Assembly (NCBI GenBank): GCA_009773315.1
Contig: WRPE01000029.1
Location: forward strand, 1-37,952
Reading direction: 5' to 3'
DNA from: Syntrophaceae bacterium
Lineage (GTDB): Bacteria; Desulfobacterota; Syntrophia; Syntrophales; Smithellaceae
Length of the DNA: 37,952 nucleotides
Shown here: one piece after another, positions 1 to 7,742 of the stretch
How the letters are laid out: each line of letters starts with the position of its first letter
Numbering within the stretch: position 1 is the first letter of the stretch
Position numbers and translations under genes: made by a program
The notes under the pieces: model-generated
Databases searched by the model: none
What the model was told of the DNA's origin: nothing
Seen by the model: the letters and a program-made list of their open reading frames with translations, nothing else

Positions 1-126
1 ACACTTTTTCATGCCCTTCCTGCGCCGCTAGACAACGTTTGAAGACGTCTCCTTAAGCCTGTGGGAATTGGTTGTGGAGCTATATCAAATATCCAGAGCC
101 GTCCTTTTTGCGGGAAGTCGATTAGC
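1..126 (-). ncRNA. Candidate structured RNA, 6S-like (3' end outside the window)
   Basis: No convincing ORF fills this stretch. Read on the minus strand, a promoter-like sequence (133-161) points into it and the RNA could fold into a long irregular hairpin. The arm at 110-117 pairs with 16-25 (with a two-base bulge), and the arm at 96-103 pairs with 44-51 (one mismatch). The segment after the inner arm carries GATATTT followed by CCACAA, loosely like the 5' side of the 6S RNA central bubble, and an AGGCTTAAGG stretch recalls its 3' side. The 3' end lies beyond base 1, so the closing stem cannot be checked. 6S RNA is the best guess; an unrelated small RNA is equally possible. Confidence 0.35.
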
Positions 127-132
127 GTTTCG

Positions 133-161
133 TTCATACACATTTAAAGAAAATTTTGCAA
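133..161 (-). promoter_or_regulatory. Sigma-70-like promoter for the minus-strand RNA
   Basis: TTGCAA (156-161) and TATGAA (133-138) on the minus strand are separated by exactly 17 bases. Transcription would start near 126 and run away from rpmB into the candidate structured RNA. Confidence 0.45.
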
Positions 162-310
162 TAAAGTGATGGGAAATTTTGAGAACTTTTTATTGTAAAT
201 ACACTTGCAGTACAGAGGTTCAGGATTTTTTCTGTATCTTGCAAAAAATGCTTGCAAAATAACCTATTATAGCTTAGGAACCACCTACATTTTTTCGAAG
301 GAGCTAAACC

Positions 311-508
311 ATGTCTCGTATTTGTGAAGTATGCGGTAAGAAGCCGGCAGTCGGCAATAATGTCAGTCACGCCAACAATAAGAGTAAAACTATCTGGCGT
401 CCGAATCTCCAAAAGTTACGCTGTGTTAATGAAAAAACGGGAGCAGTTAAGAGAGTAAAAGCCTGCACGCGTTGCATCCGTTCCGGTTTTGTTAAAAAAG
501 CCAGCTAA
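311..508 (+). CDS. rpmB: 50S ribosomal protein L28
   Basis: A 65-residue protein with the L28 signature: it opens [12 protein letters not shown] and has a Ser-His-Ala-Asn-Asn segment typical of the family. Two CxxC pairs (Cys6/Cys9 and Cys52/Cys55) mark the zinc-binding C+ form of L28. It is a structural protein of the large ribosomal subunit. The start is supported by GAAGGAG eight bases upstream. The gene stands alone on the plus strand; its stop overlaps the end of the convergent minus-strand gene by four bases. The 3' coding end is full length for the family. Confidence 0.97.
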   Translation: MSRICEVCGKKPAVGNNVSHANNKSKTIWRPNLQKLRCVNEKTGAVKRVKACTRCIRSGFVKKAS

Positions 509-1293
509 TCCGGTGGAAACCAACCGTAATTCCTGATGGCTGTAGAAGTCTGTTGGAGAAATTCTTCATTCTCAATAGAATCCAGGGCATCTTGAAACAA
601 CGTTTGAATCGCTTCTGCAAACAGCGAATTATCATTCCTCAGGCCGAATTTGTCCGTAAAAAGACGAATTCGGCCTTCGATATTCATAATCCTCTCTAAT
701 CTTTCTTTCGTGATATAGGACACCGCGTTTTTCAGCACATCCCGAACATGATCTTTTTCGATGCCATAGAGCCAGGACATTTCGGCACAAAATTCATTGC
801 CTTTCCGGTCAAGTGTAAAATGAATCGCGTCCTCCAGGAGTTCAATGGATCTATTCGCATGAATATGGGACAAAATGACCAGATCATAGATCATCTCAAT
901 AATTAAATGCGAGCGGTAAACCGCTTCATTATAGGATATGCCCCGATCAACGATTTTATGTAAATTTAATATGGAATCGACCAGACGCCTTCCCTTAACG
1001 TAAGAATATCCGGCGGAATGCGGATCGAACCCTTCCTGGCATGTCGTTGAAATTTTTCCGTAATGAGCCAGATCATCCACCAGTAGATGAAACATGATGT
1101 AGGCGGTACGCGGATGATCCGGAGGTGCCTGGATAAATCTATTGATGGAATGCGTCTGGTTGGCGTTGATATCGGGATGAATCGTCAGCAAGTCGGGAGC
1201 AATGTTGTAAATGTAGATATCCGGATCGCTGTGCTTGAAGTTGGATGCACCCATGATTTGCTGCAATAAATGAGTATGGGTTAACATCAGCAT
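505..1293 (-). CDS. Zinc-dependent phospholipase C-like protein, hypothetical
   Basis: A 262-residue protein without signal peptide. His and Asp residues are spaced as in the Zn-dependent phospholipase C/S1-P1 nuclease fold: an N-terminal THTH, then [27 protein letters not shown] (H-x3-D-x2-H) and HLIIEMIYD (H-x3-E). The second half is helical and has no recognised motif. Its 5' end overlaps the upstream DUF4911 gene by seven bases, so the two are probably co-translated. The family call rests on the metal-ligand pattern only. The substrate is unknown, and a metal-dependent phosphohydrolase of another kind is possible. Confidence 0.6.
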   Translation of the reverse strand: MLMLTHTHLLQQIMGASNFKHSDPDIYIYNIAPDLLTIHPDINANQTHSINRFIQAPPDHPRTAYIMFHLLVDDLAHYGKISTTCQEGFDPHSAGYSYVKGRRLVDSILNLHKIVDRGISYNEAVYRSHLIIEMIYDLVILSHIHANRSIELLEDAIHFTLDRKGNEFCAEMSWLYGIEKDHVRDVLKNAVSYITKERLERIMNIEGRIRLFTDKFGLRNDNSLFAEAIQTLFQDALDSIENEEFLQQTSTAIRNYGWFPPD

Positions 1294-1541
1294 AGAGACA
1301 CCCGGGCATTCTGGAACGGCACCTCTTCCATCATAAACCGATCTTTTAAATAATGCAGAATACCTTCCGCATCTTTAATAAAATCCGGCATGATTAGAAC
1401 CTGGAGAATTGCCACTTTGGGGTCAATGGTGGAAACTGTGGCCAGTCCCTCATAGCCTTCAATAATAAATTGAACAAGCGCGATATCACTTTTATTTATT
1501 TTAAACCATTTCATGATCATAGCTTGCATGAGGATTACCAT
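1287..1541 (-). CDS. DUF4911 family protein
   Basis: A small protein of 84 residues, or 75 if translation begins at the internal Met at 1514 (MKWFKINKSD). It resembles the short DUF4911 proteins of Desulfobacterota, with a compact alpha/beta pattern: a KINKSDIALVQFIIEGYEG helix, a central beta strand, and an ILHYLKDRF helix at the C-terminus. No catalytic residues are evident. None of the clustered ATG codons has a strong ribosome binding site, so the start is unsettled. It is divergent from recJ and overlaps the next minus-strand gene by seven bases. Function unknown. Confidence 0.65.
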   Translation of the reverse strand: MVILMQAMIMKWFKINKSDIALVQFIIEGYEGLATVSTIDPKVAILQVLIMPDFIKDAEGILHYLKDRFMMEEVPFQNARVSLC

Positions 1542-1635
1542 TTATTTTTTTAAAGATCAAGATTCTCAATGAAGACTTGACATAATATCTGTCACTGATA
1601 TGATCATCTTGAAAAAATAACTTAAAGAAGAACAC

Positions 1636-3375
1636 ATGACTGATGAAGGACACTTGCCGGTAACACAATGGAAGCTCAAAGGTGCCGGCCATGAAAATAT
1701 AGAAGAATCGCTGGCGAAGGAATTTGGCGTCCACCGGATTATTTCCCAGATGATAGCCAATCGGCATATTGCCAGTTTGGAAGAGGCGCGTTCTTATCTT
1801 TATCCCTCTCTCAACGATCTGCGCAGTCCATTTCTGATGCAGGATATGAAAATTGGCGTCAACAGGCTTTTGAAGGCCATTTATGACGGTGAAGACATCG
1901 TCATTTATGGTGACTATGACGCGGACGGCATCACTTCGGTTGTTATCCTTTATAAGTTTATCAAAGAACTGACACCGCACGTAACTTATTATATTCCTGA
2001 CAGGGTTCAGGAAGGTTATGGGCTGAAAATTCCGGTTGTCGACCAGTTTAAAAGCAAGAACGTAAAGCTTATCATTACCGTGGACTGCGGGGTTTCCGAC
2101 GTTGAACAAATTGCGTACGCGAAATCCATCGACATGGACACGATAGTACTGGATCATCACGAAATAACAGATCAGTTGCCGGTTGCCGTTGCCTGTATCA
2201 ATCCCAACCGACCCGACTGCTCTTTTCCGTTCAAGCATCTGGCGGGCGTCGGAATCGCCTTCTATTTCCTTATCGCGCTTCGCGGATCATTGCGCAAAGA
2301 GGGTTTCTGGAAAGACGGCCACTATCCCAACCTTAAGGAATATCTGGATATTGTAGCGCTGGGAACGATTGGAGATATTGCACCGCTGGTTCGCGAAAAC
2401 CGGATTTTCGCGAAGATTGGTCTGGAATTAATCACGGAAGGCAAACGTCCCGGCATCAGAGCACTCAAAGAAGTCAGCGGCATTGATGGACAAGTCATTG
2501 ACTCCTTCAGGGCCTCTTTTTGCCTGATTCCCCGCATTAATGCCGCCGGCAGGATCGCTTCTGCTCTGGACGCGGTTGAACTTCTGTTGGCTGAAAACAT
2601 GGATCAGGCACGACCACTCGCGGAAAAACTCGATTTGCATAACCGTCGGCGCCAGGCCATGGAAAAAGACATCTTCAATGAGATTATCGGCCAGCTGGGA
2701 ACGAATCCTGATCTGGAAAATACGAACGCATTGGTTTTTTCCTCTGAAAAATGGCATCCCGGCGTGGTGGGCATCGTGGCCTCGCGCCTGGTGGATCTTT
2801 TCAGCCGTCCGACATTTGTCATCAGCCTTAAAAATGGTGTGGGTAAAGGTTCCGGTCGCAGCGTTTCTGATTTTAATATGCACAAAGGATTACAGCAATG
2901 CGCGCCGCTGTTGTTGTCCTTCGGCGGCCATTACCGCGCTGCCGGTATTTCCATAAAAGAAGATGACATTGATGAATTTGCCATCATGCTCGATGAAATC
3001 ATCGGAAATTCTATTGAATCTTCGGAGATAGTTTCTCGCACCTTCATTGACGCGGAATGTAATCTTCAGGATATCAATCTTGACCTGATCCATCAGATGA
3101 CTTTGCTTGCGCCCTTCGGCTGTGAAAATCCCGAGCCGATTCTTTGCACCCGCAATATCAAAGCATCTTCACCGGTTGTCGTCGGCCATAATCATCTCAA
3201 AATGCGTTTGACATCCGACGGCGCTTCCGTGAGCGCCATCTGGTTTGGCATGGGTAAGTATCTCGGCGCTATCAATGGCGCAACTCTGGATGTGGTTTTC
3301 TCTCCACAAATTAATCATTGGAACGGTTCATCCGATATTCAACTCAAAATGAAAGACGCCGTCGTTTTAACTTAA
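1636..3375 (+). CDS. recJ: Single-stranded-DNA-specific exonuclease RecJ
   Basis: A 579-residue protein, the normal RecJ length. RecJ is a cytoplasmic 5'-3' exonuclease on single-stranded DNA that acts in RecF-pathway recombination, base-excision and mismatch repair. Visible motifs are YGDYDADGIT (about 91-100), the DHH triad VLDHHE (about 171-176), and the DHHA1-domain GGH followed by RAAG (about 430-440). These supply the metal ligands and the substrate-binding loop. The C-terminal OB-like part is present. The start ATG lies eight bases after an AAAGAAG stretch. The gene is monocistronic, divergent from DUF4911 and convergent with the PaaK-like gene. Confidence 0.96.
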   Translation: MTDEGHLPVTQWKLKGAGHENIEESLAKEFGVHRIISQMIANRHIASLEEARSYLYPSLNDLRSPFLMQDMKIGVNRLLKAIYDGEDIVIYGDYDADGITSVVILYKFIKELTPHVTYYIPDRVQEGYGLKIPVVDQFKSKNVKLIITVDCGVSDVEQIAYAKSIDMDTIVLDHHEITDQLPVAVACINPNRPDCSFPFKHLAGVGIAFYFLIALRGSLRKEGFWKDGHYPNLKEYLDIVALGTIGDIAPLVRENRIFAKIGLELITEGKRPGIRALKEVSGIDGQVIDSFRASFCLIPRINAAGRIASALDAVELLLAENMDQARPLAEKLDLHNRRRQAMEKDIFNEIIGQLGTNPDLENTNALVFSSEKWHPGVVGIVASRLVDLFSRPTFVISLKNGVGKGSGRSVSDFNMHKGLQQCAPLLLSFGGHYRAAGISIKEDDIDEFAIMLDEIIGNSIESSEIVSRTFIDAECNLQDINLDLIHQMTLLAPFGCENPEPILCTRNIKASSPVVVGHNHLKMRLTSDGASVSAIWFGMGKYLGAINGATLDVVFSPQINHWNGSSDIQLKMKDAVVLT

Positions 3376-3443
3376 AAGATTGGCCGTGGATAAAGTGATC
3401 AAATCACGTACCTACCTACTCGGTAAAAAAATAATAACAGCGC

Positions 3444-4697
3444 CTACCACGGCCGTTGATCAAGAATCAATTTCGAATCAGGCGTGATCGCGCCTTGCTT
3501 CACGTATTCCATGGCGTCAATTTTTACCGTGCAGATTTCCTTAAACATCTTCTTGAAGTTATCTTCCCAAATATCTGTTTCAACTTGTTTATTGACGTTT
3601 TCCACGCGCATTGTGAGAACATCTTCATGACCGCTGCGGCTGACAATGGCCTGAAGGGGGAGATTTTCAAATTTACCGGCAAGAAGCTTGAGTTGGCTTG
3701 GTGCGATAAACAATCCCCGCACTTTCACCGCATCCCCTATCCTGCCCGCAATACCCGCCAGCCGATAAGATGTTCTGCCGCAGGAGCATTTTTCGGTGAT
3801 CAGGCGTGATAAATCCCCTGTCCCGAAACGCAGCAGAAAGAAAATATCGTTGAGGCGGGTCACCACGACTTCGCCTAATTCACCCGGCGCCACATTCTTT
3901 CCGGTGGCCGGATCGACAATTTCCACAATCGTTTCTTCACAAATATGCCAGCCGGATTTCTGAGAACATTCATAAGCCACATCGCCTACCTCGGTCGCGC
4001 CATACATTTGATAGGTGTCAATCCCGTATTCTTTTTCAAACGTCTGCCTCAATGACGGCAGCAATGGCTCGGCGGCAAAACAGGCTTTTTTTACCCGGAA
4101 GTCTTTTTTGAAATTGTAACCCATTTCTTTTGCCTGATTGATGATGGCCATGAGAAAACTGGGCGTTCCGATATAAGCGGTCACTTTCAAATCCCGAATC
4201 AATTGCACTTGTATCTGCGATGACGATGTGCCGGAAGGAACCACCGTCGCCCCCACTTTGCGCAGGCCATTGTGAAACGTCAATCCAGCCGCCACCAGAT
4301 GATACGAAAAGGCATTAAGCGCAATATCCTTGGGACCGATACCCGCCGCGAAAAACGCCCGCGCCCAGAGGTAATCAGTCTCCGAAAGATGCGGTTCATA
4401 AACCGGCCCCGGCGAAGTAAAAATCCGGTCAATGGCCAGGTCTGGATTTTCCAAACCAGCGTAAGGCGGTTTTTTCATCTCCATGTCCACCAGCTTTTCC
4501 CTTGAGGTCACCGGCAGCTTTTCCAGATCTTCTCTTGTCTTGATGCTCTTGGGATTGATCTTGTTTTCGTCTAGAATTGTTTTCAGGCGGGATGATTTTT
4601 TATAACCCAATTTCAGCATGCTGGCGAGACTCTCATCCTGCCTTGCATTTCTCTCTTTATTGCTCCACGATTCTTTTTCATCAAATAAGCGTTTCAT
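3444..4697 (-). CDS. Phenylacetate-CoA ligase-like AMP-dependent enzyme
   Basis: A 417-residue adenylate-forming enzyme of the PaaK type, slightly shorter than typical PaaK (430-440). Diagnostic stretches are the MYGATEVGD loop (A5-like), the RFGTGDLSRL motif (A7-like), a CxC pair (ECSQKSGWHICEE region and KCSCGRTSYR) and the C-terminal small domain. PaaK-type enzymes activate aryl acids to CoA thioesters via an acyl-adenylate. The glycine-rich A3 loop is degenerate (TSPGPVYEP instead of SSGTTG), so substrate and activity are uncertain. It is transcribed alone and convergent with recJ. The acid is not deducible; phenylacetate, indoleacetate or a non-aromatic acid are options. Confidence 0.82.
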   Translation of the reverse strand: MKRLFDEKESWSNKERNARQDESLASMLKLGYKKSSRLKTILDENKINPKSIKTREDLEKLPVTSREKLVDMEMKKPPYAGLENPDLAIDRIFTSPGPVYEPHLSETDYLWARAFFAAGIGPKDIALNAFSYHLVAAGLTFHNGLRKVGATVVPSGTSSSQIQVQLIRDLKVTAYIGTPSFLMAIINQAKEMGYNFKKDFRVKKACFAAEPLLPSLRQTFEKEYGIDTYQMYGATEVGDVAYECSQKSGWHICEETIVEIVDPATGKNVAPGELGEVVVTRLNDIFFLLRFGTGDLSRLITEKCSCGRTSYRLAGIAGRIGDAVKVRGLFIAPSQLKLLAGKFENLPLQAIVSRSGHEDVLTMRVENVNKQVETDIWEDNFKKMFKEICTVKIDAMEYVKQGAITPDSKLILDQRPW

Positions 4698-4746
4698 AAT
4701 ATTTCCTTTTTAGTTTTATTAAATAACGTCGAAAAATACCTATTTT

Positions 4747-4816
4747 GTCATTCCGGGCTTGACCCGGAATCCAGTGATATCAATACGTTCTGGATACCGG
4801 CGTTCGCCGGTATGAC
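4747..4816. repeat. Short dispersed palindromic repeat (MITE/REP-like)
   Basis: A 70-base element bounded by imperfect inverted ends (GTCATTCCGG / CCGGTATGAC). Two nested hairpins lie inside (TTCCGGGCTTGACCCGGAA and ATACCGGCGTTCGCCGGTAT), and a facing ATCCAG/CTGGAT pair at 4769-4774 and 4790-4795. Elements of this layout are widespread between genes in environmental proteobacteria. Only one copy is in the window. It marks the left edge of the restriction island. Confidence 0.75.
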
Positions 4817-4937
4817 GATTATTGGACTATTTACGGTTTTATCAATTTTTATGTCTCCAAAATATTTTTTTATACCTAAACTTACCGGCGGCTTTGGAGC
4901 GCAACCAAATTGCTATCCGGTGCATCGTTTGTCCTAT

Positions 4938-7619
4938 TTACCCTTTGTATTCCTTAAAACCCTCCAGCAATTGCCGGAATGAAGTGGGCTTGTATTTTTC
5001 AAAACTTTCTTCGTCCACATAAACAAAGTCATATTCCACATCTGTTTGCACCCGGTTGACATCATCGCACCATTGCCGCAACCGGGCCATCTTCAGCGGT
5101 ACATCCAAATCTTCTCTCCCCTTCGTTTCGACAATGACAATCCGCTTGGCGGACAGTTTGACCATAAAATCCGGGTAGTAGTTGGAGATATCGCCGCCTT
5201 CGTTCACATAATCGAGCTTAAAATGGACGGCCATGTAGTTCTTCGCGAAAGAGAGCACATCGTCGCAACCTTCCAGAAAATTGGCGAATTGCAGTTCCAG
5301 TTGGTTGTCGCCAATGATGCGGTTGAAGACGCTTTTCTTCGGGACAAGGTAGCCTTGATCTTTGGCAACAAAAGGCCGGGTCTGGCGCAACTTGATCGTG
5401 TCCCGGATTTCGGCATCGCCTTTATCCCGGACGGTTAGTGCGTTGATGGCCTTTTTGAAGGTCTCAATCAGTGTCTTGGTGGCGGTCAGTTCTGACAAGT
5501 TGCGTAATGTGTTGGGTTCTTCCAGTTGCACCGGGCGGTCAAACAACTCCTCTTGCACAAACGCCTTGACCTTTCCATACAGCACGTCATAACCACTGAC
5601 CAGACGCAGATCTTTCATGACGGTCTGCGCGAAGTAGCCGATCACGCTGCGGTAGTCGGCAACGCCGGCCGTGTCGAGAATCGTAGTATGCGTAATCTCG
5701 CCGTTGGCAATGTCCTTAAATACGATCTCCCGCTGTTGCTCTTCACTGAACTGCAAATACAACAATCGCTGCTGCCCCAGCGTTCCCACGTCCAGATCGC
5801 CCAGATTTTTATATTCCCGGTAAACACGCGGCGTCAGCACCGGGATTTCAATGTCCAGCGCGGCGATGTCCTTCTTCTCGTTTTCCTTGTCAACTTCGAC
5901 CACCAGCGGAGTCTTTGGCCCCGTCCCTTCCCCCATCGCCTTGCGCTCCAGTACCACGCCTTCGGCCTGAATGGATTCCACGAAATCCATAAAAGCGTTT
6001 GTACCAACCACGCTGACATATTCTTCCACATCTCCGGGATACATTTTGCGCAAACCCCGGCCCAGCGTCTGTTCGGGAAGAATATTGCTCTGTGCAGCAT
6101 AGGCGCGCAAGCCCACTATGGTGGTGACATTGCGCACATCCCACCCTTCCTTGAGCATCATGACCGAGACGATGGCCTTGTATGGGCTGTCCATGCCGTC
6201 AATCTCATTGGCTTGTTTGCGCAGTTTCTCCAGCTCGTCCTTGTCTTTGCCGGATGCGGATTCGGAAATATCGCCGTTGTTCTTGGTGTGAATGACCAGC
6301 ACGGCGTCTTTCAAGTCCGGGTAATGCCCTTCCAGATACTCGGCCACGTCGTCACAGTTGCGGGTATCGTCGGTCATCACAAACAGGATCGCCTTCTTGC
6401 CCATCTTCTCGTGTTCAGCATAAGCTTTTTGCCATTCAATTACGCCCAGATGGATGTAGTCGGTATATTTCTCAGTGTACTTCGCACTCTGGCGCTCTTT
6501 CAATTTCGAGCGGCTCGGCGCGTCGGGCAAAACTGGATGTTTGACCACGTTTTGCGAGATGGCCTCTACCAGCGGGTAATCGGCCACGGTTTGCACAAAA
6601 ATCGCCCCGTTATTGTGCTTGGGTGTGGCCGTTGTATCCACCTGCATACTCAGAGCTGCCCCCTTCTGCTTCAGGCGGTTGTGAATGTCTTCGATGGCTT
6701 TGAACCAGGCCATACGCGGATCGTGAATATGGTGCGCCTCGTCATTCAATACCATCAGTTCATCAATATCCCGGACGATCATGCCCAAATCCACTTTGGA
6801 ATCCGTGGTTGCCCCTGAGGGGCGCTTGCCCAGAAAATAATCCCGCATGTCTTCATCATCAGGTGATGGCGGGATGTCGTCGCCCGAATAAACCCGGTGG
6901 ATGTTCGTCAGAAAGATATTGCCCGTAGGCCGGGTGATACGAACTTCGTCTTGCAGATGCAGCGTCAGTTGAAAATCGTCGCGCCAGTTGTGCCCGTCAA
7001 ATCCATTATCCGGCAGCACCGGATCTTCAAAAAAAATACGGAGCCCCTGGAAATCGCGGTAAATTCGATCCAGAACAATGATGTTGGGCGAAATGACCAG
7101 GAAGTTGCGCGCCAGTTCCGATTCCGGCTCATAGAGCTTGTGGTAAAAACTCCACGCCAGCGCCAGGCTTAAGACCTTGGTCTTGCCGCTACCCGTCGCC
7201 ATCTTCACCACAAACCGCCGCCATGTCTCGTCAAACATGCTGCCGGACACTAGACCGCTTGCATCGAAGCGCATCAAATCGTGCTTGTCCTTAACCCCCA
7301 CCACATCATAGAGGTAGATGATCGTCTCCAGCGCTTCGCGCTGGGCAAAGTAGTATTCAAACTCCACCATGGTTCCGTCGTACTTCGGCAGGAAGTGCGG
7401 CGTTTTGAACCACCAGTTGAGCAGGCTCCGGCTCGTGTCCGCCGCGCCCACGTATCCGCCATCCCGGAACTCCTTCACCTTGCGGCGCAGCTCCGCCACC
7501 AGCGGCGGCATGAGCTTCTCCATGCTGGTCTCGCGCAACGCCTCATCGGCGGGAAACCAACGAATTTCCGGGTCAAGAATCGCGTGCGGTGATTGTGGAA
7601 AGTCCTTATGCAGTGCCAT
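4938..7619 (-). CDS. res: Type III restriction enzyme, Res subunit
   Basis: An 893-residue ATP-dependent restriction subunit. Walker A ATGSGKT lies at about 141-147, a DEAH-type box LNDEAHH at 291-297 and TTATPK just after; QTLGRGLRKM is helicase motif VI. Near the C-terminus YYPDFMV followed by IVIVETKGRED gives the PD-(D/E)xK nuclease core (D-x(n)-ETK). Type III Res translocates or diffuses along DNA and cuts when a Mod-bound complex meets another in head-to-head orientation. It is the last gene of mod-yhcG-(dinD remnant)-res, and its ATG follows the remnant's stop by seven bases, so translational coupling is likely. All catalytic motifs look intact. Confidence 0.95.
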   Translation of the reverse strand: MALHKDFPQSPHAILDPEIRWFPADEALRETSMEKLMPPLVAELRRKVKEFRDGGYVGAADTSRSLLNWWFKTPHFLPKYDGTMVEFEYYFAQREALETIIYLYDVVGVKDKHDLMRFDASGLVSGSMFDETWRRFVVKMATGSGKTKVLSLALAWSFYHKLYEPESELARNFLVISPNIIVLDRIYRDFQGLRIFFEDPVLPDNGFDGHNWRDDFQLTLHLQDEVRITRPTGNIFLTNIHRVYSGDDIPPSPDDEDMRDYFLGKRPSGATTDSKVDLGMIVRDIDELMVLNDEAHHIHDPRMAWFKAIEDIHNRLKQKGAALSMQVDTTATPKHNNGAIFVQTVADYPLVEAISQNVVKHPVLPDAPSRSKLKERQSAKYTEKYTDYIHLGVIEWQKAYAEHEKMGKKAILFVMTDDTRNCDDVAEYLEGHYPDLKDAVLVIHTKNNGDISESASGKDKDELEKLRKQANEIDGMDSPYKAIVSVMMLKEGWDVRNVTTIVGLRAYAAQSNILPEQTLGRGLRKMYPGDVEEYVSVVGTNAFMDFVESIQAEGVVLERKAMGEGTGPKTPLVVEVDKENEKKDIAALDIEIPVLTPRVYREYKNLGDLDVGTLGQQRLLYLQFSEEQQREIVFKDIANGEITHTTILDTAGVADYRSVIGYFAQTVMKDLRLVSGYDVLYGKVKAFVQEELFDRPVQLEEPNTLRNLSELTATKTLIETFKKAINALTVRDKGDAEIRDTIKLRQTRPFVAKDQGYLVPKKSVFNRIIGDNQLELQFANFLEGCDDVLSFAKNYMAVHFKLDYVNEGGDISNYYPDFMVKLSAKRIVIVETKGREDLDVPLKMARLRQWCDDVNRVQTDVEYDFVYVDEESFEKYKPTSFRQLLEGFKEYKG

Positions 7620-7625
7620 GTCCGG

Positions 7626-7742
7626 TTACTCGCCTTTCTTTTTTAAAGAGGCCTTAGCCTTGCCAAGTTGCTTGCGTTGTTTGGTCTCGACCATTTTGCT
7701 GACGTCAGCAAAATGATCCTCAATACGATATCCGCCTGAATA
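7626..7742 (-). pseudogene. Remnant of a dinD-like gene
   Basis: A 38-codon stop-to-stop stretch, with no good start at its head, begins directly after the yhcG stop in the same frame. The N-terminal half contains SGGYRIEDHFADVSKMV, which matches the SGxTIDDHFEEILDMV region of DNA-damage-inducible protein D (from memory of E. coli DinD, around residue 52). It then passes straight into a Lys-rich tail (KAKASLKKKGE) like a protein C-terminus. This looks like an in-frame deletion that removed the body of a dinD-like gene. An internal ATG could still make a 22-residue basic peptide. Its stop is seven bases before res. Confidence 0.5.
7692..7715. repeat. Perfect 24-bp palindrome
   Basis: The two 12-base halves (CATTTTGCTGAC and its complement) join with no spacer, centred on GAC|GTC at 7703/7704. 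It lies in the dinD-like remnant about 75 bases upstream of res. It could be an operator for a dimeric regulator or just the coding sequence for HFADVSKM, which happens to be self-complementary. Confidence 0.7.

Noticed and set aside
239-290. rpmB promoter at TTGCAA...TATTAT
   Set aside because: The -10-like TATTAT is good but the spacer to TTGCAA is 20 bases or seven bases depending on the copy, so no -35 could be assigned with confidence.
1501-2238. 245-codon minus-strand ORF over the start of recJ
   Set aside because: The plus-strand frame carries DYDADG and DHH of RecJ; the antisense product has no motif and would also collide with the DUF4911 gene.
3382-3454. Inverted repeat GGCCGTGG/CCACGGCC around the recJ-PaaK convergence
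   Set aside because: The arms are 57 bases apart, one lies within coding sequence and no U-run follows, so it does not qualify as a terminator.
5526-6818. 430-codon ORF on the plus strand, antisense to res
   Set aside because: It is an open antisense frame in a GC-rich gene; the minus-strand frame shows all helicase and nuclease motifs and the plus-strand product has no recognisable domain.
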